Source: an uncultured Clostridia bacterium | GTDB taxonomy: Bacteria; Bacillota; Clostridia; Oscillospirales; Acutalibacteraceae | Direction: 5' to 3' | Length of the DNA stretch: 64,000 nt | Assembly (NCBI GenBank): GCA_904399395.1 | Contig: CAJFPJ010000069.1 | Span: forward strand, 56,894 to 120,893 | Shown: positions 8,471 to 16,113 of the stretch, one piece after another | Position numbering within the stretch: the first letter of the stretch is position 1 | Layout of the letters: the number at the start of each line of letters is the position of its first letter | Notes under the pieces: model-generated | Seen by the model: the letters and a program-made list of their open reading frames with translations, nothing else | The model's database searches: none | Told to the model about the DNA's origin: nothing | Program-made: the position numbers and the translations under genes

Positions 8471-8893
8471 TTACCAGCCCGTTTTCAGTGTGAGCTCGAA
8501 AGAATCCCCATCGGCTATGGGGGTCTCGTCCGCACCGGTAGTGACCTCTTGACCACCTTTTGTGATACACCACCACTCCTGGCGGTTTTCATCTGCCGTC
8601 ACACCGCCCGCAGTCTGAATAAACAGCCCAAATTGGGATTCCTCTCCCTCTGCAATTCCCTCTTTTACCAGCACCGGCCCGAGGTATTCTTCATCTGTTT
8701 CAACCGTATACGTTGTGCTTTCTCCATATTCGCCGGGGTCAACCTGAATAGTCACCGTTTTTTGCCCGGACTGTGCTGCAGGGCGAGTCACAAAATACAC
8801 AGCGGTAAAAATACCGATCAGCACCACCAGAACCACGGCAAAAATAACGATTCCCTTTTTGTTTGTTTGATTTGTATTCTCTGTTTTAGTCAT
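8471..8893 (-). CDS. Membrane-anchored DUF4430 protein
   Basis: About 140 residues: a short polar N-terminus, one transmembrane segment (GIVIFAVVLVVLIGIFTAVY) and an extracellular DUF4430 domain, the fold of the C-terminal domain of transcobalamin/intrinsic factor. The motif FGLFIQTAGGV and the ending QEWWCITKGGQEVTTGADE are typical. An upstream in-frame ATG at 8905 exists, but GGAGG lies right before the ATG at 8893, which is preferred. Sandwiched between grpB and the ECF S component in one operon, it is probably the external ligand-binding partner of the transporter. Confidence 0.85.
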   Translation of the reverse strand: MTKTENTNQTNKKGIVIFAVVLVVLIGIFTAVYFVTRPAAQSGQKTVTIQVDPGEYGESTTYTVETDEEYLGPVLVKEGIAEGEESQFGLFIQTAGGVTADENRQEWWCITKGGQEVTTGADETPIADGDSFELTLKTGW

Positions 8894-8921
8894 ATTTTCC
8901 TCCATCCATTTGCAGAGTTTC

Positions 8922-9443
8922 TCATAAGAGCCCGCAGCGTTTGTAGATCTTTTCTATTATAGGGGCCTTTTCTTTCATATACCCGTCAATATCTTCCGGG
9001 TGACGGCGCGCCGCTTCCAGCTTACAGGCACTGTAGGCGTCTCTGTCATCCGGATGGGTACGAAGCCAGTCCCGAAATGCCAGATGGCGGGAAAGTTCCC
9101 GGCTCCCCTCTTCGCACACATAGAGATGATGCGCCATCAAGTGCTCCTTTCCACTGTAGCGGAACGCTTCCCTTCCCACTATTCCCAGATTGCCTTCATG
9201 CATATATCCAGCCTGTTCCAAACATTCCTGCACCACGGGGAATGTTCCTTTTCCAATGACCACATCCACGTCGATAATAGGCTTGGCCGCCAAACCCTCC
9301 ACCGCCGTGCTCCCAACATGCTCGATAGCCAGCACCCAACCACGGCAGGCTAAAAGATGTGCTTCCAGATCCCGACGGATTTTATGGAATTCTTCTTTCC
9401 ACTCTGGGTCATAAGGAAAAACTCGCACATGCTTTGTCCTCAT
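8922..9443 (-). CDS. GrpB-like nucleotidyltransferase-fold protein
   Basis: A 173-residue member of the GrpB/UPF0157 family, which has a nucleotidyltransferase fold. The signature EHVGSTAVEGLAAKPIIDVDVVI lies near residues 40-62, with the GS...DxD arrangement typical of the superfamily, and LAFRDWLRTHPDDRDAY follows near 125. No reaction is firmly known for the bacterial family. Its ATG overlaps the fur stop codon (ATGA), so the two are translationally coupled. The function relative to the regulator and the importer is unknown. Confidence 0.88.
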   Translation of the reverse strand: MRTKHVRVFPYDPEWKEEFHKIRRDLEAHLLACRGWVLAIEHVGSTAVEGLAAKPIIDVDVVIGKGTFPVVQECLEQAGYMHEGNLGIVGREAFRYSGKEHLMAHHLYVCEEGSRELSRHLAFRDWLRTHPDDRDAYSACKLEAARRHPEDIDGYMKEKAPIIEKIYKRCGLL

Positions 9444-9865
9444 TTTTTCTGCCCTTCCTGGCCGCTTGCCGATTTCTGTTCCCTCTTCCGGCACCGAGGG
9501 CATTTCCCATAGAGAGTGAGCGTGTGACTTTCGATCGCAAAGCCAGTATCTCTAGCCAGCTTCTCTTCTAGTTCAGAAAGGGGGCAATCCCGGATATGGA
9601 GCTTCGTGCTGCAGCCGGTGCAGATCAAATAATGGCCGTGCTGTTCTCTGGGCACGGCATATCGGGTGACGGAATCTCCCAAAAGCTCTGTAACCGCCAA
9701 ACCGTCGCGGACAAAGCGCTCCAAATTCCGGTAAACGGTGGAGAGAGCCGGTGCATTCCCCATTCTGGAAAGCTCTTCATGGATCTCCTCCGCGGAGGCG
9801 GGCTCCCGCCTATTGCGGAGAATTTCCAGAATCGCCGCCCTCTGGCGGGTATTTTTCAACGCCAT
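9440..9865 (-). CDS. Fur-family metal-responsive repressor
   Basis: A 141-residue Fur/Zur/PerR-type regulator. The winged helix spans residues 5-80 (TRQRAAILEIL; ALSTVYRNLERFVRDGL), followed by EQHGHYLICTGC and a C-terminal CPRC; CTGC and CPRC form the structural zinc site. Which metal or peroxide it senses cannot be told from sequence alone. In-frame ATGs exist at 9883 and 9928, but AGGGG is 8 bases before the ATG at 9865 and the protein then starts just before the first helix as is usual. First gene of an operon with grpB, DUF4430 and an ECF S component, so it may control cofactor uptake. Confidence 0.9.
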   Translation of the reverse strand: MALKNTRQRAAILEILRNRREPASAEEIHEELSRMGNAPALSTVYRNLERFVRDGLAVTELLGDSVTRYAVPREQHGHYLICTGCSTKLHIRDCPLSELEEKLARDTGFAIESHTLTLYGKCPRCRKREQKSASGQEGQKK

Positions 9866-9973
9866 TCGCCCTGCCCCTTTCATAAAATTTCCGCCCGGTG
9901 GAAGATATCCTGCCGAGCCATTTACCATTCTTCCGCATATATGGCTGTATACGCATTTCTACACTATTACACT

Positions 9974-10002
9974 ATTATAGAAGGGAAACCGAAGAAAAGC
10001 AA
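9974..10002 (-). promoter_or_regulatory. fur operon promoter
   Basis: On the minus strand TTGCTT (9997-10002), 17 bases, TATAAT (9974-9979). Just downstream is a direct repeat, TAGTGTAATAGTGTA, placed where an autoregulatory site would be; it does not match the classic PerR or Zur palindromes. Confidence 0.7.
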
Positions 10003-10068
10003 ATTCTCCGCCCTCTCGGTTACGCTTTATAAACCGCAGAAACTCACCGGCCTGCCGCCCGATACTTA

Positions 10069-11598
10069 TCATCCCACAGCAATGCTCCATTCCCCTTTAA
10101 GAGAAAGAGGACCGGGCACAGCCGCCCAACATACGCCGCCACCCAGGCGAAGCTCCAGCACACCTCTATCTACTATGAGTTGATAGGAGCTTTCGGCTGC
10201 TAAAAGGCGGCATTCCTTGGGAATCTCCATATTCTCTGCCCCAAAGAGGAAAGTGCCTTCCAGCAGTTCCTTCCGGTTGAGGCTCAGCAGCGTTTCCCCA
10301 TCCTTTTCCAGCCGGAGGAACCCCTCTTCTCCTGCAAGGCAGCCTTCCAGCAGAATAGGAGAATCTTCAAGCATGCATGAGGCCGTTCCCATTTCTGGTG
10401 CTGAAAGCCGCTGGAACATGGATTTCTCTAAATTCGCAGCAGGTTTTGTTCTCAGAAGAAGCGCCCCGCCGCTGCGAACAAGGGAAAGCTCAGCAGGGAT
10501 GGCCATCATGCCCGTCCTGTTCCCGCCAGCATTTGGGAGGCGCAGCCAGGTCATTTGCACAGTCCTCCCGGCAAGGCCAGAAAAGCACTGGGCCGCATAG
10601 GGAATGGAATTCAGATATGCCTTTCTTCTGGGCTCTTCCTGGCGGAAAGTAAAGCCATCGAAGTTCCCCACAAAGTAAAAGCCGTCTGCAGACCAGAAAA
10701 GCCATTTTTCCCCCTCTTCCCCTTCAACGGGAAGGGGGAAGAGAGCCGGGCATTCCCAGGCCTTTGGAAGCTCCAGCCGTTGGGTTTCCTCAAAATGGAG
10801 AAGCTCCCGGGATCGGAAGACTGCAAAGGTGTTTTCTTCCAGATACAGCACCATACAGTATGCGTTGGAAGCCTCATGCCAGAACACCATGGGGTCTCTG
10901 TTTTCACCGGCAATATGGTTCAGCACAAGGCATTTCTTTTGTAAGGTTTCTCCATGGTCTCTGCTCACCGCCAGCCGCTGAGTGAAAGATTCCCCATATG
11001 ACCATGGATTTTCGCCGCCGGCCGCCGTGTAGTAAAAAAGCACGGCTCCGGGGCCGAAACCCGCATCCCCTTTTTCATCCGGAAAGGCGCAGCCGGAGAA
11101 CATGGTCCCCGTTTCATCGGGAAAAAGGGCTATGTCCCTGTCCTCCCACCGAAGGAGATCCCGGCTCACCCCGTGCCCCCAATACATGGGGCCCCATTCT
11201 ATGCCGAAAGGATGGTATTGATAATAGCAGTGATAGAGGCCCGTTTCTCGGTCGTAAAAAATGCCGTTGGGATCGTTCATCCAACCGCATTCCGGAGAAA
11301 GATGCACAAAAGGTCTTTGAGGCTGAGGAGAAGGCCTGGTTTCTTCCTGGCGGATGCATGAAAGATATTCTTCGGGGAAATCACCGAACAGCAGAAGAGT
11401 TTTCCCCTCCATTTCTTTTACAGAGACCGCCGCCCAGAAATCGGGTTCCTGCTCAGGCGTGGGCCATGGGACCTGAAGTTCCAGAAGCTTATTTTCTCTG
11501 TTTTCCGCATCGAAAGCCGTTACCAGCTTGAGCGGGTTCCCTTTTTTCACAGGGAACCACAAATAAGGCTTTTCCTTTCCTATATAAAATTGCGCCAT
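10069..11598 (-). CDS. GH32 beta-fructosidase (levanase/invertase type)
   Basis: A 509-residue enzyme that cleaves terminal fructose from sucrose, inulin or levan. The nucleophile motif WMNDPNG is near residue 106, the transition-state Asp motif ENRDP near 236, and the acid/base motif WECPALF near 281. About 90 residues precede the usual start of the five-bladed propeller; they look like a small beta domain. The C-terminal 150 residues form the expected beta sandwich, ending LRLGGGVCWAAVPG. No signal peptide, so it is probably cytoplasmic. GGGAGG precedes the ATG by 9 bases; a longer in-frame extension to 11739 lacks one. No transporter or kinase for fructose sits next to it. Confidence 0.92.
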   Translation of the reverse strand: MAQFYIGKEKPYLWFPVKKGNPLKLVTAFDAENRENKLLELQVPWPTPEQEPDFWAAVSVKEMEGKTLLLFGDFPEEYLSCIRQEETRPSPQPQRPFVHLSPECGWMNDPNGIFYDRETGLYHCYYQYHPFGIEWGPMYWGHGVSRDLLRWEDRDIALFPDETGTMFSGCAFPDEKGDAGFGPGAVLFYYTAAGGENPWSYGESFTQRLAVSRDHGETLQKKCLVLNHIAGENRDPMVFWHEASNAYCMVLYLEENTFAVFRSRELLHFEETQRLELPKAWECPALFPLPVEGEEGEKWLFWSADGFYFVGNFDGFTFRQEEPRRKAYLNSIPYAAQCFSGLAGRTVQMTWLRLPNAGGNRTGMMAIPAELSLVRSGGALLLRTKPAANLEKSMFQRLSAPEMGTASCMLEDSPILLEGCLAGEEGFLRLEKDGETLLSLNRKELLEGTFLFGAENMEIPKECRLLAAESSYQLIVDRGVLELRLGGGVCWAAVPGPLSLKGEWSIAVG

Positions 11599-11627
11599 AT
11601 TGCGATACCTCCCCGACGTAAATTTTG

Positions 11628-11665
11628 AGTATACAGTATCCAGACTTCCGCGCCGTATACGGCGC
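11628..11665 (-). promoter_or_regulatory. GH32 promoter with 16-bp palindrome
   Basis: On the minus strand TATACT (11628-11633) is a good -10 box. The position of the -35 box is taken by the perfect palindrome GCGCCGTATACGGCGC (11650-11665) instead of a TTGACA-like hexamer, as at promoters controlled by a bound regulator. Confidence 0.6.
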
Positions 11666-11827
11666 AGGATGCAAACTGCGCCCGGCTCCGGTTTCAGCAT
11701 AGCCCGGCTTACCAGGATTGTCAAGCAGTGAAAACGCAAGAGAGAAATATCCTTTGCACTTCAAAAAGATCTTTTTTCACCGCCGAAAATGTGATACACT
11801 GAAAAAGACCGTTAGAAGTGTCTGAAA

Positions 11828-11920
11828 GAAAATCAAAAAAGCCTTTCTGCATGCAAATCCTGCAGTGCAGCAGCCTGTAAAATGATCCGCACAAGCAGGG
11901 TTTGGGCTGCTTTGATTTTC
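11828..11920 (+). other. Structured 5' leader before the Cof-type phosphatase
   Basis: GAAAATCAAA (11828-11837) pairs perfectly with TTTGATTTTC (11911-11920), closing a region of about 73 bases with inner stems such as CTGCAGTGCAG and CAGCC/GGGCTG. It lies between a possible promoter (TACACT at about 11795) and the gene at 11993. It does not match a riboswitch class I know. Confidence 0.4.
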
Positions 11921-11992
11921 ATCCACTTTTCCCATATACCCGCAAGGCAGGCGGGACTCTTTCCGCCCATCCGCCCCAAAGGAGGCGCATTC

Positions 11993-12835
11993 ATGAAAAA
12001 GCAGCTTTCCCCCTCCCGGTGCCTGATCGCTTTGGATATTGACGGCACCCTGACCAATTCAAAAAAGGTGATTACCGCAAGGACGAAATCCTGCCTACTG
12101 CGCCTGCAGAGAGAAGGGGCCCGGCTGGCTTTGGCCTCGGGACGCCCCACCTATGGGGTAAATCCCCTGGCTTGTGAGCTGCGGCTTTCGGAATATGGAG
12201 GATGCATTCTCTCCTATAATGGAGGAAAAATTACAGACTGTTCTACAGGAAAGACCCTCTTTCGCCAACAGCTTCCCCAGGGAGCGATTCCCCGCCTTGC
12301 CGCATTGCGGGACGAGCTCTCTCTGGAGCTTCTCACCTACGAGGGCACCTGTATCGTAACAGAAAATCCCGAAAATCCCTATGTACAAAAAGAGGCCGCC
12401 ATCAATCAGATGGAAGTCCGGCAGATATCCTCCTTTGCAGATTATGTGACCTTTCCCGTGACAAAATGCCTGATGGTGGGAGAAGGCTCCTATCTTGCCT
12501 CTGTGGAGTCCTACGCTGCAGAGCAGCTGGGCGAAGCTTTCAGTGTCTACCGCTCTGAACCGTATTTTCTGGAGATTGTTCCCAGAGGTATTGACAAGGC
12601 CCGTTCTCTGGAACGGGTTCTTCATCAATATTCTCTCCGCCGGGAAGAGCTCATCGCCTTCGGAGACGGCTTCAATGATATCAGCATGCTACAATATGCT
12701 GGAATCGGCGTAGCCATGGGCAACGCCGATGAAAGGGTGAAGAGGGCGGCGGATAGGATTGCCCCCTCCAACAACGAAGACGGAATCGCTCAGGTTCTGG
12801 AAGGGCTTTTTCCGCCACCGGATCCCAGTGCATAA
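11993..12835 (+). CDS. Cof-type HAD phosphatase
   Basis: A 280-residue haloacid-dehalogenase phosphatase of the Cof/YkrA subclass, which dephosphorylates sugar phosphates or flavin and vitamin intermediates. Motif I is IALDIDGTLTNS near residue 12, motif II LALASGRPT near 44, motif III Lys in PRGIDKA near 200, and motif IV FGDGFNDISML near 224; a large C2 cap lies between II and III. An in-frame extension to 11882 is possible, but AAAGGAGG lies 7 bases before this ATG. The leader is strongly structured (11828-11920). A weak terminator follows. Confidence 0.9.
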   Translation: MKKQLSPSRCLIALDIDGTLTNSKKVITARTKSCLLRLQREGARLALASGRPTYGVNPLACELRLSEYGGCILSYNGGKITDCSTGKTLFRQQLPQGAIPRLAALRDELSLELLTYEGTCIVTENPENPYVQKEAAINQMEVRQISSFADYVTFPVTKCLMVGEGSYLASVESYAAEQLGEAFSVYRSEPYFLEIVPRGIDKARSLERVLHQYSLRREELIAFGDGFNDISMLQYAGIGVAMGNADERVKRAADRIAPSNNEDGIAQVLEGLFPPPDPSA

Positions 12836-12841
12836 GATACC

Positions 12842-12866
12842 CCGGCATGTATAGCTGCCGTTTTTA
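12842..12866 (+). terminator. Short terminator after the Cof phosphatase
   Basis: CCGGCA and TGCCG form a 5-bp stem over TGTATAGC, followed by TTTTTATT. The stem is short, so some readthrough to the next HAD gene is likely. Confidence 0.55.
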
Positions 12867-12883
12867 TTGAATCTATATTTTCA

Positions 12884-12930
12884 GAAAGGAGGGCGCTTTC
12901 CCAAAATTCGGGAAGCGCCGCAGATGCATG
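12884..12930 (+). promoter_or_regulatory. Shine-Dalgarno site separated from its start by a hairpin
   Basis: AGAAAGGAGG (12884-12893) is the only good ribosome site, yet the ATG is 35 bases away at 12928. The gap is filled by a hairpin, GGCGCTTTCCC with GGGAAGCGCC (12892-12919, one bulged T). Folding would bring site and start to about 8 bases apart, while overlapping the last Gs of the site. Confidence 0.55.
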
Positions 12931-13704
12931 GAAAAACAGCAAAAATCTTTACACCTGAAAGCAAGCGAAAACTTCACATCACTCACTACCATCCTGTTTG
13001 ATTTGGATGGAACCCTTCTCCCCATGGATCAGGAAGCTTTCATGAAAATCTATTTTGGGGAGCTTTCCAAACGCTGTCTTCCCCTTGGATATGAACCCAA
13101 GGCCCTTATAGACGCCGTCTGGAAAGGCACCGGTGCAATGGTGAAAAACGACGGTTCCATGAAAAATAAGGACCGCTTCTGGAAGGTATTCGCCTCCTTG
13201 ATAGGGGAACAAGTCTACGAGCAAATCCCGGTTTTCGACGATTTTTATACCCGGGAATTCCACAAAGTAATGGACGCCACTCAACCCGATGCCTGGGCGG
13301 ATAAATGCGTCAAACTGGCAAAAGAAAAGGGTTATACTGTGGTTCTGGCCACTAATCCGCTTTTCCCCCGGGCTGGTACACTGGCCCGCATCGGATGGGC
13401 AGGTATGGAGCCGCAGGATTTTTCGCTAATCACCACCTATGAAGATTCCTCCTACTGCAAGCCCAATCCTGCCTATTATGAAGAGATCCTCTCTATCCTT
13501 TCCAAAAGGCCGGAGGAATGCATGATGATCGGAAACGATGTTTCCGAGGATATGGTGGCCGCTGATATGGGAATGGAATTCTATTTGGTGGACACATGCC
13601 TCCTGAATTCTAAAAACCGGGATGTAAACGGTGTTCGCAGGGGATCGCTTCGGGAGCTTTATAGCTTTCTTTCCGCCCTGCCGGCCAGAGAAGCAAATAT
13701 GTAA
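12928..13704 (+). CDS. HAD-superfamily hydrolase
   Basis: A 258-residue phosphatase-like protein. Motif I ILFDLDGTLLPMD is near residue 27, ATNPLF near 143 serves as motif II (Thr-Asn rather than Ser-Asn), a Lys in YCKPNPAYY near 180 is motif III, and MIGNDVSEDMVA near 200 is motif IV. The helical C1-type cap lies between motifs I and II (residues 35-120). The first 20 residues before the Rossmann core are polar and not conserved, so the precise start is open, but no other ATG lies between 12928 and the core. The substrate is unknown. Followed by a strong terminator and the pst promoter. Confidence 0.85.
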   Translation: MEKQQKSLHLKASENFTSLTTILFDLDGTLLPMDQEAFMKIYFGELSKRCLPLGYEPKALIDAVWKGTGAMVKNDGSMKNKDRFWKVFASLIGEQVYEQIPVFDDFYTREFHKVMDATQPDAWADKCVKLAKEKGYTVVLATNPLFPRAGTLARIGWAGMEPQDFSLITTYEDSSYCKPNPAYYEEILSILSKRPEECMMIGNDVSEDMVAADMGMEFYLVDTCLLNSKNRDVNGVRRGSLRELYSFLSALPAREANM

Positions 13705-13818
13705 AATTCAAATACAGCATATTCCCCTATGCTATATTTTTATAGGTATTGTAAAAATCCATTTTGCAAAAGGGCACTTAGGCGCCCTAGTTTTGCAGGT
13801 TTCTTCAGGCAACAGCAA

Positions 13819-13858
13819 CAGAGGAAAACGCCCAGATAGGCGTTTTCCTCTGTTTTTT
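13819..13858 (+). terminator. Strong terminator upstream of the pst operon
   Basis: CAGAGGAAAACGCC and GGCGTTTTCCTCTG form a 14-bp perfect stem, then six Ts. It isolates the pst operon from upstream readthrough. Confidence 0.9.
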
Positions 13859-13873
13859 GCGCTCTTTGGCGAT

Positions 13874-13948
13874 TTAACAATCCTTTTTATCACTTTACAT
13901 AGATTTAACATAAGTGCGATTTTACATTTTACACAGCAGCCGTATACT
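13874..13948 (+). promoter_or_regulatory. pst promoter with Pho-box-like repeats
   Basis: TTTACA (13921-13926), 16 bases, TATACT (13943-13948) is a good promoter. Upstream are TTAACA at 13874, TTTACA at 13894 and TTAACA at 13905; the last two are direct repeats with an 11-bp period. This matches the TTAACA-type direct repeats bound by PhoP in Bacillus, and the cognate PhoP-PhoR pair is encoded at the end of the operon. Confidence 0.75.
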
Positions 13949-14010
13949 GAAAACTGCAAAAAGAAAGCAACAAGAAACAAAGAACAATCGAACAGAAAAG
14001 GAGAATCCTT

Positions 14011-14901
14011 ATGAAACGCTTTTTCGCATGTTTATTGGCAGGCGCCATGATGCTCAGCTTCGCAGCCTGCAGCCAGGGCGAAACCACTTCTTCCAGCGCA
14101 GCTGACTCTTCCGCTGCTGATACTTCCAGTGAGAGCGAGTCCACTGCTTCTGGCGATCTGAGCGGCATTGTCAAGACCGGTGGTTCCACATCTGTGGAAA
14201 AGGTCATGAATGCTCTGATCTACAAATTCCAAGAAAACAACCAGAATGTAACCATTAACTATGAGATGAACGGTTCCGGCGACGGCATTCAGGGTGTCAT
14301 CGACGGGAAATATGAAATCGGCCATTCCAGCCGCGACCTGAAGGAAGAGGAAGAAGCTGAAGGTCTTGTGGGCACCGCTTATGCAGTAGACGGCATTGCC
14401 TTGGTTGTCAACAATGAAAACACTGCTTCGGATCTCACAGCAGAGCAGGTTAAGGGCATTTACACCGGCGAGATCACCAACTGGAGTGAGGTTGGTGGTG
14501 CTGACGCTCCCATCACAGTTGTCATTCGTGAAGCCGGCTCCGGCACGCGCAGCGCGTTCGGCGAGATTGTGGGCATTGAGGATGCAGATCTTGTTTCCAC
14601 TGCTACAGAATGCAAAGATACAGGCGCTGTGCAGACCACTGTTTCTCAGAACGCTAACGCTATCGGGTATATGTCTTTCTCCGACCTGGACACCAGTATG
14701 GTAAAGCCGGTAAATTATGAAGGCGTAGCTATCAGCGAAGATACCCTGAAAGATGGAAGCTATACCCTCCAGCGTTCTTTCCTGATGGTAACTAAAGAGG
14801 GCGCCGAGCTCTCTCCCGCTGCACAGGCTTTCATGGATTTTGTTCTCAGCGACGAAGGTCAGCAGCTGGTAACCGACAATAAACTGATTCCCATCAAATA
14901 A
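14011..14901 (+). CDS. pstS: Phosphate ABC transporter binding lipoprotein
   Basis: A 296-residue phosphate-binding lipoprotein. Lipobox SFAAC with the acylated Cys at residue 20 is followed by a Ser/Thr-rich linker (to residue 50). The binding fold shows GSTSVEKVM near 55, INYEMNGSGDGIQGVIDG near 88, HSSRDLKEEE near 110 and VIREAGSGTRSAFGEI near 170, all phosphate-contacting loops of PstS. First gene of pstSCAB-phoU-phoP-phoR. An intercistronic hairpin follows, which usually gives excess PstS over the membrane proteins. Confidence 0.97.
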   Translation: MKRFFACLLAGAMMLSFAACSQGETTSSSAADSSAADTSSESESTASGDLSGIVKTGGSTSVEKVMNALIYKFQENNQNVTINYEMNGSGDGIQGVIDGKYEIGHSSRDLKEEEEAEGLVGTAYAVDGIALVVNNENTASDLTAEQVKGIYTGEITNWSEVGGADAPITVVIREAGSGTRSAFGEIVGIEDADLVSTATECKDTGAVQTTVSQNANAIGYMSFSDLDTSMVKPVNYEGVAISEDTLKDGSYTLQRSFLMVTKEGAELSPAAQAFMDFVLSDEGQQLVTDNKLIPIK

Positions 14902-14933
14902 ATACCCTTTGTACCCTCTACATGAACAGCACA

Positions 14934-15149
14934 GGACTCGGAGAGGCGCCGGAATTACCTTCCGGCCTCCTCGGGTCTTGTAGCTTTGTTGCAGCTCGGG
15001 ATATCGGATATAAAAAATCCGTCAACAGCCGGTTTAAGGGCTGCATCCATATGTTTCTATAGATTGTTTGATCCGGTGTTACATTTGGCGCTGGCAAACG
15101 ACAGAATGCCAACCTAAAGGACCCTTCATAACACCTTTATGATGAAGGG
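14934..15149 (+). other. pstS-pstC intercistronic structures
   Basis: This 279-base gap holds an imperfect long hairpin (14934-14979, arms GACTCGG.. and ..CCTCGGGTC) and a perfect 8-bp hairpin CCCTTCAT/ATGAAGGG (15122-15149) about 30 bases before the pstC start. No gene is seen. The first hairpin lacks a T run and may stabilise the pstS message rather than terminate it. Confidence 0.5.
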
Positions 15150-15180
15150 CATCAAAAGAATTGAGAAAGGTGGATGTGCG

Positions 15181-16113
15181 GTGGCAGAAAAAAATGGTCC
15201 CGTCTCCCCATCCCCGGCCAAAAGCTCTGTGCGGGGAGAGGCAAAGGCAAAAACCATAACAGAACGGGTTATGAACGGCGTATTTTTTGTCTGTGGAATC
15301 CTGGCAGCTGTAAGCGTCGTTTTCATTTCCCTTTATATGATCTTTTCCGGCGGCCCTGCCATTTTAAAAATCGGCATCGGAGAATTCCTTCTCGGGGATG
15401 TCTGGAATCCCAGCAACAACCAGTTTGGTATCCTCCCCATGATTCTGGCCTCTGTTTTGGCCACGGTGGTCTCTGTGCTTATTGCAGTTCCCATCGGAGT
15501 ATTAGTGGCTGTGTTTCTTTCCCATATAGCACACAAGCGGCTGGCCTCCCTGGTGCGCCCTATGGTGGATCTCCTTTCGGGAATCCCCTCCGTAGTCTAT
15601 GGCCTTTTGGGAGCCATTCTCATCGTTCCCATGATTTTCCGGCTGCAGGAGGCTTTGTCCATGCCTACGGGCGGATGTTTGCTTTCGGCCATTATCGTTT
15701 TGGTTATCATGATTCTGCCCACCATCATAAGCGTCAGTGAAACAGCACTCAGAGCCGTTCCCAAATCTTATTACGAGGCTTCCCTGGGGCTGGGCGGCTC
15801 CAAAATTCAAAGCATTTTCAAAGTGGTGGTTCCGGCGGCCAAGAGCGGCATCGTAGCCGGTATGGTTTTGGGAACCGGCCGCGCTATCGGTGAAACCATG
15901 GCCGTGATGATGGTGGCCGGCAACGCCGTAGTCCTGCCGGAATTCCTTAAACCCGTCCGCCTCCTGACGGTGAGTATCCCCTTTGAATGGGCCTATTCCA
16001 GTGGACTCCACAGAGAAGCCCTCTTTGGGATCGGTCTGACGCTCTTTGTCTTTATCATGATTATTAACTTCGCTTTAAATAGCATTCTTAAGAAGGGAGT
16101 GAAAAGCGCATGA
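15181..16113 (+). CDS. pstC: Phosphate ABC transporter permease PstC
   Basis: A 310-residue inner-membrane permease that with PstA forms the phosphate channel. TM1 is near residue 35-55 (GVFFVCGILAAVSVVFISLYM), and the binding-protein-dependent transport loop VPKSYYEASLGLGGSK near residue 195 contacts PstB. The GTG at 15181 is chosen because GAAAGGTGG lies 8 bases upstream; an ATG at 15139 in the same frame sits inside a hairpin and has no ribosome site. Its stop overlaps the pstA start (ATGA). Confidence 0.95.
   Translation: MAEKNGPVSPSPAKSSVRGEAKAKTITERVMNGVFFVCGILAAVSVVFISLYMIFSGGPAILKIGIGEFLLGDVWNPSNNQFGILPMILASVLATVVSVLIAVPIGVLVAVFLSHIAHKRLASLVRPMVDLLSGIPSVVYGLLGAILIVPMIFRLQEALSMPTGGCLLSAIIVLVIMILPTIISVSETALRAVPKSYYEASLGLGGSKIQSIFKVVVPAAKSGIVAGMVLGTGRAIGETMAVMMVAGNAVVLPEFLKPVRLLTVSIPFEWAYSSGLHREALFGIGLTLFVFIMIINFALNSILKKGVKSA

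Noticed and set aside
8894..8925. Cobalamin riboswitch before the DUF4430-ECF genes
   Set aside because: Only about 30 bases separate grpB and the DUF4430 start; there is no room for one, and none is seen before fur.
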